64,000 bases of DNA from Isochrysis galbana (taxonomy: Eukaryota > Haptophyta > Isochrysidales > Isochrysidaceae): assembly GCA_018136815.1 (NCBI GenBank), contig CM030939.1, positions 62,001 through 126,000 of the forward strand, in the 5' to 3' direction. The notes under the pieces are model-generated. The model did no database searches. It was not told the DNA's origin and saw only the letters and a program-made list of their open reading frames with translations. Both the position numbers and the translations under genes were made by a program. Numbering within the stretch: position 1 is the first letter of the stretch; every line of letters begins with the position of its first letter. Shown piece by piece: positions 1 to 11,100 of this stretch.

Positions 1-183
1 GGGGTGGATTGTCTGTTCGACGGACTTGTGCTTAGGTCGGCAGGTGAGGGAGGGAGGAGAGAGGAGGACAGATAGGGAGCCGTGAGCGGCTTTCATGTGC
101 GCACCTACACGCACATCATCGGCTGATGAGCGGTGAGCCGTTGCCCGTGCGTGGGCACACCGCCACGTTCTTTTGCCCCGCAG

Positions 184-2761
184 CGAGCCTCATGTGTTGG
201 TCCCTCGGCCCTCTCCGCACCTGCCTCAGTCGCTCGGCTTCACCGTCACTGAGGACGAGGCCGACTGTCTCTGCCGTGCGCTGGACAAGACGGGAGATGG
301 CAAGATTAGGCTAGCGGCGCTCGAACTCGCAACCGACGGCACCGCGAAGACGGAGCCACCGCCGCCAGCTGTTGAGGCGTCCTCGCCCGATGCGCCGCAC
401 AGCGACGCGCTGCAAGCAGCGCAGCGCGCGCTCGCAGCTGCCGCCTCGTCGCCCTCGCGACCCTCGCCACCGGCGCATTCGCCGCTCTCAGCGGGTTCGC
501 CGCCGCCCGCTGGAACGGATCCCACTTCGACCAACGGTGCGCCAGACGAGGCGGCCGACCCGTTCGAGCGCTTCCTCGAACGCTCTGGCCCCGCTGCAAC
601 AGGCGACACGCAGCCGCTCCACCATTCGGCTGCGCCGCCATCGCAGCCGCAGGCCTTCTCGCCGCCGGCAGAGGTGGCGCTGCCGCCCGGCACGCCCTCT
701 GCTGCTCGTTCGCGCCCTTCCTCAGTCAACAAGAAGGAGACGCTCCGCTCGTTTGGCGAGCTGTCTGCGCGCGTGCGAGACATCGGTGCAGCTGGCCGGT
801 CATTCACATCGTACGATGGCGATGGCGAGCCGTTGGCCGCCCGGCCGGGCTCGCCGCAGCGCTCGTGCTCGCCGCCCCCTGAATTGCTCTCCTCTCACTT
901 AGCACGCTCGGGTCTCGCCTTCATGGAGGGCTCGCGCCTCTCGCTTGCCGCCTCGTCGTGCGGCCGTCGCTCCTCGCTCGGCGCGGCTGAGAGCTTTACC
1001 TCCAAGGACATTGCCACATTGCCTGAGAAGCTCGCTGCGCTGCTCATCAACAACCACACACGCGTCATTGACCTCTTCCGCTCGTGGGACGACGATGAAG
1101 GTAGGCGCTTTCACGCCGCGCGCCTTTCTGCGCGCCTTCGCTCACAGCCCAACTTACCCACCTACCCACTCCCACAGACGGCGCCGTCTCGCGTGAGGAA
1201 TTCGCGCGTGGGCTTCGTGAGCTCGGCATCGCCAAAAAGACGACCGAGTCGGAACTTGATGAGCTATTTGCCACGCTCGATATCAACGGCGACGGCACCA
1301 TCGGCTACGAGGAGCTCCATCGCATGCTGCGCGTGGGCGCCGCCTCGCGCATGTCCGAGTATCTGCGTGACGCAGCCAAGGGCTCCGCCTCGCCGCCTGT
1401 CATCGAGCCGGGTGTTGCGCGCGAAAAATACAAAGGGCCACGTGCGGTGGACGAGGCCTCGGGCGCGGTGGCTGTGGAGGAGGAGAAGTGGCCCGCTGCC
1501 TTGCGCGTCCTGCTGCTCCGTGAGCGCAAGCGAGTTGTCGATCTCTTCCGCCATTGGGAGGGCGGCGAGGATGGCACCATCTCGGTTGAGCACTTCAAGG
1601 CGGGCCTCTACGTGCTCGGCCACCAGGTGACGCGCTCGCATGTGGCGGCGCTCTTCCGCTGCATGGGCGCCGAGGGCGGCGCCGAGGGTGTGCGCTTGCC
1701 ATTTCGAGAGCTGCGGCGGCAGCTGCGTGTGGCCGCACAGCGTGGCCAATCGGGCTACTTGCGCTCCGCCGCGCGCGTGGGCGCCGCGTTGGAGGCGGCA
1801 ACACCGCGTGGCGGCCTCCTCTCGGAGATGGACGTCTCGGCCGCGCAGCTTCAGCCCGATCCGCACACTGCCGAGCTCGCTCAGGCGCTCGGCATTTCTT
1901 CACCCGGCTACTCCAGCGCAGCCGTCGACCTTGAGGCGGCGCAGCACCTCGGCCTTTCCTCAGGCGCCTTTGCGCGCTCGGGCACCGACCTCGGCGGCGG
2001 GGTGGTAGGCCTCGGCGCGTTCGCCTCCTCGGCGCGAGACCGTGCGCGTGCCGCTGCCGAAGCTGCAGCCGAGGCTGCAGCTGCGCCCGGCCGGCAGGCG
2101 GTGCATTCGGCCGAAATGATGATGCAACAGTGGGCGCGCACCCATTACTCGAGCCTGCTCACCGAAATCCGCAAATGGGAGCTTCGTCCGGGCGGTGAGG
2201 TCAGCTTCGATGCCTTCGCCGATTCACTCGTCTCGCTTGGCTTCCCAACAGTCGGCAAGTGGCAGGAGATTGAGGCGGTCTGGCACTCGTGGGAGCCGTC
2301 CGAGGCGGGCACGCACCATTGGCTGCGGCTGCGTGCACACCTCACCGGCGGACGGATGGTCAAGGTGCAACAGAAGAAGCATACGGTAGCGCTTTACTAC
2401 AAACAGGCATCGCGCGCGGGCGAGGGCTTCGGTAACCGCTCCTCGCCTCGCTTCCGAGACCCCAACCCAACGCTCATTGGCCCCGGCAAGTACAAGCCGG
2501 AAGGTGAGGCCGCCGCATGCGCAAGTTGCCCCGCGTTGACGCGCGAGCACGCAGGGCTCTAAAGCCAAGCCGTGCATCCCCTCCTACGCCGCTTCTGCAG
2601 GTGTTGCCAGCCCAGCCTCTGATTCTCGCGGCACCAAGTGGTCCGGTAAGATGAGCTCGTCAGCCGAGCGCTTCCGGGCCGCGAAGCCAAACGCGGTACC
2701 TGGGCCTGGACGATACAAGCCGAGGCACACGCTCACCGACGCGCGTGCCTCTCTCATTTGA
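184..2761 (+). CDS. EF-hand protein with PG-rich (STPGR) repeats, 5' end unresolved
   Basis: Three exons can be read: 184-1100, 1178-2503 and 2601-2761, joined by GT-AG introns of 77 and 97 nt that keep the frame. Four EF-hand-like loops are visible: DKTGDGKIRLAALE, then DDDEDGAVSREEF (created across the first splice), DINGDGTIGYEEL, and a degenerate EGGEDGTISVEHF. Between them lie Ser/Pro/Ala-rich linkers. The C-terminus carries two PG-rich repeats, GPGKYKP and PGPGRYKP, the motif of sperm-tail/ODF3-type axonemal proteins, one on each side of the last splice. Together this suggests a calcium-responsive flagellar structural protein, which fits CFAP46 downstream. The exon at 184 follows a good acceptor (TTTTGCCCCGCAG), so the start lies upstream and could be outside the window. 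I found no upstream exon that keeps frame. The role is inferred; the exon structure is seen. Confidence 0.72.
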
Positions 2762-3566
2762 AACTCACGTGCGCGAATCAGAAACGATAGGGTGGGCTCC
2801 GTTGCGCTTGCACTTGTCCTCCATCGCAATCGAGTCAGGAGATCGACGAGGCAGAAGCGGCCAGGCTGGCCGCCACGTACGTTTACACCACTGGTTGCGA
2901 ACGATCAGCCCACGATGAGCGATGAGAAAGAATGTCCTGGCCGCCGAGCGGAGGTAAGTCAAGGGCGTATGTGTGCCCATCTTGGGAGAAGAGCGGAGAG
3001 TGACTTCTGAAGCCTCTTTCTCAATTCTGTGTGGTGCGCGCTTTTGCCGTAGCGGCCTCGTGATACTTTCTTCTTGTGCGTCCGTCACGTTACCCGAGAT
3101 GATGTTCATGTCATGCGATCATAGGCGCGTTCGTGTGGTGAGTGTCATCATCATTATTGTCGTGAATGTCATCATCAGTATTTCTTCCAATTTCATGCGG
3201 CATGCACACGTGGGTAGGGGTAGGTGTGGCAGAGTGAGTGGTGTGGCTGTGGTTTGTGATTCAGAGAATTGTTGAGGCATGGGATGGGGCCCTCCAGAGG
3301 CGACCGTGCTCACGGAGGGCTGAGCACTGGGGCGCTGGAGGGAGGCATGGCACCAGCGGGAACTCCGCGCTCACATGAGCATGGGGCAATGGCGGTCGAG
3401 AGCTCGGCCAGAGCGCCCCTGGGAGTGCGGCCATGGGCGCGACTGTCGGAAACTCTGTGGGACAAGAGAACACGCGGGAAACACACGGGGGGCGCGCGCA
3501 AGGAACGAAAGGGGGCGCGCACATGAGAAAACAAGGGAGGGGGATCGAGAGCGATCATCGTGCATC

Positions 3567-3603
3567 GTGGTAGCCCCAGAATCTTCGCAGATTTTTTTTA
3601 CTA
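3567..3603 (+). repeat. LINE-type 3' tail
   Basis: GGTAGCCCCAGAATCTTCGC followed by AGATTTTTTTT matches the 3' ends found near 16612, 19965, 46430, 50598 and, in a variant form, 33052 and 36745. It probably marks the end of a strongly 5'-truncated non-LTR retrotransposon copy on the plus strand. Confidence 0.5.
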
Positions 3604-3830
3604 TCCAAGGGGCCATGGCCACGCGCGAGGCGAGAATTTTAAAAGGTTTTATTTTGCATGCCCGCCAATGCAACACACCTCGGGTGGGTGGTTGTGGGAG
3701 AGTGTCAGGCGGCAACCGCGTCCAAAAATTCTCCGAAATTGCTCAACAATGTTGTGTAGAGAGTATGCTACGTGCTACTTGTAGTGGGTAGTGGTTCCAT
3801 TCGCCGCGAGTGCGGTAAGAATATTAAAGG

Positions 3831-3977
<147 letters not shown>

Positions 3978-5013
3978 ATGTAGCTGTGTGGGCAAAATAA
4001 ATGTGGAAGTGAGGCAATAACAATGTCCAATGTTCCCCAATAATATCTGCGCCAACTAACCGCTAACAGCACCCGGGCCGCGCGCTCGCGCGCGCTACTG
4101 CGCCACATGCGCCAGCACTAGTAATGCCCGTAATCAGTTACTTTTTCCTTGCGACCAAAGGGTGTAATGTGCACATGTGGCGTACCAATACAGGAGTAAT
4201 CATGAGCTTGATTACCCTTTGAAGCGAGTAATGTGGATGGGGTGGTAGTGCACGCTACACCCAGTATTGTAGGTCTGGCGTGGAAGCAGGAGGATTGATG
4301 TATGTAACATGTGGAGTGTGGAGTAGAGTTCGGGGGCATGGGGCACGGGCCACCGGACACATGGAAAGCACGCATCGGAGGAGCTGAGGATGAACGAGAG
4401 ACCTCGACCGGCATGCGGTCACGCGAGACGAGAACGAGGACGGAGGGCAACCACAGGGCAGAAGGCCACAGGAGCGCTCAAGCGATAGCGCTGAGCGTGA
4501 AATGGAAGAGGCTACCGGACCAAGAGAAGACACGCGGGGGGAAAAGAAGAGAACGCGCGGGAAAAGAAAGAGATGACAGCGGGCGGAAACACTCAGTGGG
4601 AACGGGGAGAGAGGAAAGGAGAGACGAGACGAGAAATGGGAAAGAGGGACGCGAGGGGACGATCCTATCGGGAGCGGACGGAAAGGCGAGCGTGATACGG
4701 AACTAGACGACGGAGGGGGAGTTACGCGAGGAAATCTAATATCGGGAAAGATGCGAGGAGGTATGAACAACCCCCCCTACCCACAACACTCAGTTATATT
4801 ATTATGTAGTATTATTATTGTAACGAAATTTTGCCTACCTCTTATCACACACCACGGACGAGCATTCACCCGGTCCCGCTCTGCGCATTGTGAACAGCAT
4901 GTGCATTGCGGATCTTGCATCATATTCACGACTCATATTTATCAGCTAGATGTGTGTGTGCGGAACGCTCCCAGCCACATTCATGCGCGGGCATGCCCCT
5001 CAGGCTTGCTCGA

Positions 5014-6123
5014 CTACGTATGACGCATTCTTTTAGGACGATCCTTGTCAAAGCGTGCCGCATCTACAAGCAAGTACATGCGAACAGGGTAAAGCTCCTT
5101 CGGGAATGCTGTTTGCCGTCTAAATGCGACAACTCGGTAGCCAGCTTGCCGAAAGAGCGACATGTGATGAGCATGTGTGCGTATGACAGCTGCATTTTCC
5201 TGCGGCCATCGGGCCAAGGGAAGGGTCTTCAGAAAGTGATCATGACGAGCCAATCGAATAGTAACGCCAAAATCTTGCTCTTGTCGCATACCTTATCAAG
5301 CAAGTAGTTCCCCTTTCCTTCTCTGCAGAGGCTTGGCGGGGCATTGTTCTCCTTCACGATGATAAACCCACTGGGTTTCAAGGCGCGGAGACAAACTCGC
5401 AACAGTCGGACGAGTGAAGCGTCTGTGAGATGGCCTAGGACCCATTGCATCCAAATGGTGTCGTATGTTTGGACATCGATGGGCGCGAACGATTGTAGGC
5501 TCGCTTGAGTGATTTCCAGCCGCGGGGTGTGCTCACACAACTGCTTTCGAGCTTGATCAATCAATGCAGCACTAACCTGAGAGGCAGCGAAGGAGATGGA
5601 GTCCTGAGCTGTAACGCTGTAACGCGGACCGGTCGAGTGAACTCGCCTGCATAACGCAAGAAGCGGCCGAGCACGAGTAGTAGCCAAGCACAACTGGTGG
5701 CGACTTGCGCTCACCTCTATTGTGCTCGACCACTACCTGTTCTCGGCCGTTCCTCGACGTCATTCTAGCACGTGCTCAGCCACGGCAGGTAGCGTCACAC
5801 CACCCGCCGTCGGCACTCACCTCAACCATATGCACATGCTCAAAAGCGTGGAGTAGCACCCCCTCCGTGACGCGTCCACATCCAGCTCCAACGTCCATCG
5901 CGCAGCTGCCTTGCACGGGCTCGCCCTGGACAGCCCATCCTGCCACAGAGCGGAGGAAGTCGAGCGAGCCACTCAGGTCGGCCTCTGCGACCCCCTCGCA
6001 GCCACCCAGCACATCGGCCCCTTCACTCGCGCTCCAATGTGCCAGGCTGGCGGCGTACCACTCGTCCTCCTCACAGTGCCACCACAGCCCCGACGCATCC
6101 CGCCTCCGCGTGGGAGCCATCAC
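5014..6123 (-). CDS. NTMT1: N-terminal Xaa-Pro-Lys methyltransferase 1-like (NTMT1/METTL11A family)
   Basis: A SAM-dependent methyltransferase of the family that methylates the alpha-amino group of proteins starting Xaa-Pro-Lys. Exon 1 (6123-5821) begins at ATG and carries motif I, AMDVGAGCGRVTEG. A GT-AG intron (5820-5577, phase 0) leads to exon 2, starting VSAALIDQARKQL. This contains the family hallmark IWMQWVLGHLTD followed by LKPSGFIIVKEN. The C-terminal part, FRQAGYRVV to KELYPVRMYLL, matches the family end but lies in another frame (stop at 5014). At least one further intron between about 5300 and 5160 is therefore expected, and I could not place it. It is convergent with the EF-hand gene. 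Assignment rests on motif order and is good; exon boundaries after exon 2 are uncertain. Confidence 0.82.
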
Positions 6124-6175
6124 CCTCCCGCCTCCACACCGAGCAGCCTCCCCTCCTCCCCTCCCCCCTTCCCCC

Positions 6176-6416
6176 CTCTTCCCTTCTCTTCCTTTCTTCC
6201 CTTCTCCTCACTTCTTTTCTTCCCACTCTCTCTTTCCCTCTCTCGTCGCTCTCCCACTCTCTCCATGTCCACTCCGTACTCTTTCCTTCCCCCCCCGCCC
6301 CTCCTCTTCCCTTCTCTTCCTTTCTTCCCTTCTCCTCACTTCTTTTCTTCCTACTCTCTCTTTCCCTCTCGCTCTCCCACTCTCTCCACTCGTACTCTTT
6401 CTTCTCCCCACAAATG
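6176..6416. repeat. Two-copy CT-rich tandem repeat, unit about 125 bp
   Basis: The segment CCTCTTCCCTTCTCTTCC through ACTCTTTC occurs twice in tandem with a few differences. It lies upstream of the methyltransferase start, in the 6124-6640 stretch that otherwise holds no gene I can support. Confidence 0.75.
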
Positions 6417-6841
6417 CGAATCGAGGATCAACCATTTTCCCTCCGCGCTTTCCCGCCAAAAAAGCTTCTCGTCCTCTTCTCGTGATAATTATAATTCAAG
6501 CGTTTTGCAAAGTTGGAAAAGGGCTGAAAGAGGGATTGAGGAAGGGAGTTCTAAGAAGTCTCAAACGTACAGTATTATTGTAAGGAAGCGCAGTGCGGCG
6601 CCTCTTCCAACGGTCTTCGGGTGAAAGACGGTGTGTTCTAGGTTCTAGGAGGTGGCGATGGCGCCCACTACCCTGGACTGGTAGCGGGGTAACAGCGCGG
6701 ACGTGGGCCCCGCCGGCGACCTACTGGGCCGGACGGAGAACGACCATCGTGCGGAGGCGGCGGTGGACTTCTGGGTCGTTACCACACTCGCCACTGCCGC
6801 CATCGCAGAGAAAACGAATGTACGGTTGGCAAACGACGGGG

Positions 6842-7690
6842 TTATGAGCTCCGTCGCCCGTGCCATATTTCCACAGGTCTGCCTCGGGCGTACGGCGTAC
6901 CAGATGGGGACCGGGGACGAAAGGCGCAGTACGCGCAGCCGTTGGCGTCGGTCCACTCCTTGACGTCACGGTCTAGGTCGTCGAGACGCGGCGCCGTCAT
7001 GGTGGCATCGGAGGGACGGCAGCGCGTGAGCGCAGCGCGAAGGGCCGGGTGACCCGCGTAACGAGAAATTTGCCAGAAGCGGGCTCGAGCTCGAGACCAG
7101 CTACCTGGATCCCATTCCGAGAGGCCCGAATCGGCCGGAAGCCCAAGGCCGTTCGGAGGGGGATCACATTGGCGACGAGAAGACGTGCTTTTGCCGAGAG
7201 GACGGTCAAAGAAGTGCGTCCGGTAACGCAGACGATGCGGAGGAATTCGTAGGCGGAGGCGGCGCCCAGGGCCTCGTGGACCGCGTGCAGCTCCTCCGTC
7301 GAAAGCCACTCGCTCATCAGACCGAACAGCTTCGGCTGGTCGAGCAGCTCGCTCAGCACACCACCACCGCTCATCTCGTGCACCCTCCCCCCCCCTCCTC
7401 CTCCCCTTCCCGTCCCAAAGAAAGACGAAAGAGAGAGGGAGATGGGCGAGGCAAAGCAGGATGGAGCGAGAGTGCAGCGCGCGCACATTGGCAAGGGAGT
7501 TTGAAGACGGCGATCGTCGGCTCGCCGCCCGCGAGCTCACACATCGTGCACGCCTTCTCGGGGGCGACAGCGAACGCCTCCGAAATCTTCTCGCAGATGT
7601 CTCGCATACTTCCGTCGGCCGTGCCGGCCTGGATCAGGTCGATGGTGGACGTGTCCTCCGGTGCGCTGGAAGCGCCAATATTGGAGCTGC
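6842..7690 (-). CDS. Hypothetical protein, exon structure unresolved
   Basis: Minus-strand reading gives two protein-like stretches. One runs from about 7690, with APEDTSTIDLIQAGTADG, a probable ATG at 7607 and cysteines in CTMCELAGGEPTIAVFKLPC. The second begins near 7374 with MSGGGVLSELLDQPKLFG and continues LSTEELHAVHEALG. Lower down, WTDANGCAYCAFR adds a further Cys pair. The cysteine spacing hints at a zinc-binding domain, but I do not recognise the family. A purine-rich tract between the first two pieces could be an intron. The coordinates enclose the likely exons rather than a proven model. Confidence 0.3.
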
Positions 7691-7861
7691 ACTTTTTTTG
7701 CCCCTTTGCTCATCTATTCGCGTGTAGATGGCCGACTATGACTATATGGAATGTAGGCCCACCCAGCTGTGACGAAGGATGTCCCTGAGACTCCCCTGAG
7801 AGCTGGGGGGCTGGGGTTGACACGTTGACACTGTAGGGAGCGGTTGAGACTTTTCGAGGCG

Positions 7862-7883
7862 GAAGCGCCAATTTTGGCGCTTC
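7862..7883. promoter_or_regulatory. Inverted GCGCCAA / TTGGCGC site upstream of CFAP46
   Basis: GAAGCGCCAA and TTGGCGCTTC face each other across two T bases, giving a 10-bp-arm inverted repeat. The half-site TTTTGGCGC matches the E2F/DP consensus (TTTSSCGC). A second, direct GGAAGCGCCAAT lies at 7668-7679. Both lie between the minus-strand hypothetical gene and CFAP46. A regulatory role is inference. Confidence 0.4.
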
Positions 7884-7903
7884 GGCAGTAAGGAGTTAAT
7901 ACT

Positions 7904-7918
7904 TATTTCCCATCTAGG
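7904..7918 (+). promoter_or_regulatory. Recurrent TATTTCCCATCTAGG motif upstream of CFAP46
   Basis: TATTTCCCATCTAGG occurs 267 bp before the CFAP46 ATG. The same or nearly the same motif lies before chorismate synthase (33917), before the ADCK2-like gene (47919, TACTTCCCGTCTAGG), and in shortened form inside the hAT transposon before its transposase (58422). Another copy, inverted, is at 46587. It could be a core promoter element or the inner edge of a transposon end. Confidence 0.35.
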
Positions 7919-8184
7919 CCGTCCACATCCATCGGCGAGGAGGTTCCACTCGTGAACGGGGGGGAGGGGGGGGCTATCATTTACACCCCTCCGGTATTAC
8001 TCCCCTCGCCCAACAGTCGGTTGCGCTTCTCTCGCCGCCTCTCCCTCTCTCCCTCCCTTGCCCTCTCTCCCTCCTCCTCCCTCCCCTTCGCTCTCCCCCT
8101 TCCCCCCCCCCTCCTCTCCCCCCCACCTCCACCCTGCCTTGCTTCCGCCCTTGCACGGCAGCCGCGTCTCCCAGCTGCTCATCG

Positions 8185-11100
8185 ATGGCTCTTGAACTCG
8201 GCCTTCGCTCACTTCTCAGCTCTGCTGAGCCCCTCAGTGTGGAGGCCGCCTTCACGCTGCTGCGCCAGGCGCCCTCCACCTCCGCCTCACCCGAGGCCTT
8301 CCTGCTCGTCGCTGAGGGGGCCATCGCCGTCGCACGGCACGATCTGGCCAGGAGCGCACTCGTCCGATTCCTCGAAGCCAGGCCACCAAAGGACCAGTTC
8401 CTCGCGAGGGCCTACTTTGCGCTTGGCCAGGTCGAGGTGCGAACCCACTGTTACCCCCGTTACCCACGGCTTCGCTCTCGCCGCCAGGCTCTTTACTAGG
8501 CCACCCTCAACGGCTGTTGTCCAGTGCTGCTTGAATAGCCACCCGGCTCCCGTCGAGCAGCCGAGAGGCTCTGCTGCCACCTGGCCGGTTTCACGCCGCC
8601 TTGTCGCTCTCGTACTACTCGACCGCCTTCTCTGCGAAGCAGCCTTTCGCTCACTCAGTCATCCGCCGCTCGCCTGTAGGTGGCCGAATGCGCTGATGCC
8701 AAGGCAGAGGAGCGCGCGGTGGCGGTGGGAGAGGCGCTTGCGCAGGTGCAGCGCGGCATAGACCTCGCGCTTGAGCTGGGCGCCGAGCATACCTTCTTGG
8801 TGTACAACGGCTCGCTGCTGCTCTGGTCAATTGCGCGCGGGCTGATGGCGCAGCGCTCAGCCGTGTCAGCCGCGCAAGTCGAGGGTGCGCTCGGGTTGGC
8901 GCTCAAGTCTCTCACGACGGCTGGGGAGACGGACACAGAATGGCGGCTTCGACTAGCCATGCACCAGGCACGTGCCATGTTTGTGCAGGGGAAGGCCAAG
9001 GAAGCGGCAGCGCTGCTTGCCTCAGCAGCTGTGCAGGGACTCATGAAAGACGCGCCTGACGCGACGGCTGACGAGCTGATCCAGCTTCAGGCGCGGCTGC
9101 TCACCTCAGATGCCGCGGCGCTAAAAAAACTGCGCGATGAGTACGCGGCCAACGCGCGGCGCTCGGCACTCTTGTGCGCACAAGTGCTGCGCGACGGCGC
9201 GACGGCCGGGGCCGGCGCTGATGACGCGGCGCTCGCCGAGGTACTCGGCGCCGTCGACGCGCTCGATGACCAGCTAGGCGCCGCTCTGCGTGCCAAGGGT
9301 GGTGAGGCGAGCGTGCGGCGTGCTGTGGCGACACTCCCCGGCAACTGCGCCCATGGCGATGCGCTCGCAGCGCTTGCATGCGCCGCGGCGAAGCGAGGGC
9401 AACTTGACGTGGCAGCGGGCATCGCGCAGCGCGTCACGAGCGCCCCCGAGCTGAGCGCGCGCACGCGAGCATCGCTCGTTCAGCAGATGCTGCACGTCGA
9501 GCGTCTAGACGCGCAGGCGCACACCTACACGCGGGAAATGGTCACCGTGCGCGTCGAGGCGGTGCGCACAATGGAGTCGCTTATTTCGCCGGCGCGTCGC
9601 GCCGGCAGCCTTGAGCTGCTGCAAGACGTGTGCGTCGAGATTTGGAACGTCGCATTGCCGCTTCTCCAGCCCTCGCTGCTAGGACTTGTTGCCCCAGCGC
9701 TCGAGGCTGTTGCGGCGGTGCTCGAAGAGGTGGACTCGCCCCTACTTGAGCTGCGTGCCAGCCTGCACCTCGAGCTAGCGCAGTACGACGCAAACGCCGA
9801 TCTGGTGGGCCGCGCAGTCACGCATGTCGCGAAAGCGCTCACGCTAGACTGCCCCAAGGATGTCTCAGGCAGGCGGCCATCCGACCGGCGGCTCCTGCGA
9901 TTGCAGAAGCGGCTGATGCTCAAGCTCGACACCTACCGCACGCCCGAGACAGCCGAAGAAAAAGCTCTCGCGCTTCTTGACCAGATCCGCAGCGCCTCGC
10001 CAACGCTCAAGAACCAGCTGTGCTCGCAGCTGCTGCAAGTTCTGGCCGACTGGGAGACCGGGGAGACAGCGGCCGCCGTCCAGCCGGCTGGTGCGACCGC
10101 CGAGCCCTCCGCGTCTGCTGCCGAAGTAGCACGCGAGCGTTTCTTCCTGTGGGCGGAACTCATGAAGGCAGCTTGGTCCGGTCGGCTGCGCGAGCCTGCG
10201 CGCTCGGCAGCAGCCGCACTTTTGGCGGCACCGCTAAGCATCGATCCGGTCGAGGAACCTGATATGGTGCGGCTGCAGGCGGAGGCGCGGTATGTCCAGG
10301 CGGAGACGCTAGTGGACGAGCTGCGCTCACGCGAGGGGCAAGGCACCTTGTCGGTGACAACAAAGATACAGTTGGCCGAGGCGCCCCAAGCTGAATTGGC
10401 TGAGCTACGCTCGCGCGCCTTACGAGAGATGGAGGCGGGCATACGCCTTGGTCTTGTGCTGCGCGAGGACTACCTAGTGTACAATGGCTGCATCTATATT
10501 TGGAATTACAACCAAGTGCTCATCAAGTCGGGCGAGCTCGAGCCGCTGCTTGGCGCGCTGAAGAGCGGCGTGGAGGCGATGCGCGCAACAGAGCAAGAAG
10601 AACTCCGCCGTGACCTGCCGCTGCTGAAGCTCGCGTGTGCCTTCGCCGCTGCGTACGCCCGCGCGCTCGAGCGTCACGCGACGGCCGTCACAGCCGACGG
10701 CCGACGCGCACACGATGCCAAGGACGCCAACCAGGCGGCTGCGCTACAGGCTGCGCAGGATGCGTGCAAGTGGGCTGCCGAGTTGGCGGGAAGCCGGCAC
10801 CGACTAAAGCGCGATGTCGTCACGTGTTGGGCGCGGCTGCAGGCCTACGCTGGCGTCAAAGAGCCAGCGGTTGGCACCGGCGCGGAGTCAGGCGCATACG
10901 CGCGGCTCGAGCTGCTGGCGGCGGGACTCGTAGAGCTGCCCGCACGTGTGGCTACGCTGGCCAAGGTGAAGGAGCTGCTGCTGGGCGGTGGGCCCGGTGG
11001 TGCACCGCTCCTGGACCCGGAGCTCTGGGTGCGCTCCGCGCAGCAGTCGCTCGCGCAGGGCAATCTCGCCGCCGTGGTGCACGACTGTGAGAAGGCGCTG

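Noticed and set aside
126-314. Upstream ATG at 126 with a GTGAG donor as first exon of the EF-hand gene
   Set aside because: Splicing to the acceptor before 184 gives the wrong frame for the EF-hand sequence.
8500-8679. An extra CFAP46 exon inside the first intron
   Set aside because: The candidate acceptors lead into early stops, while direct joining of 8436 to 8680 is in frame and keeps the protein continuous.
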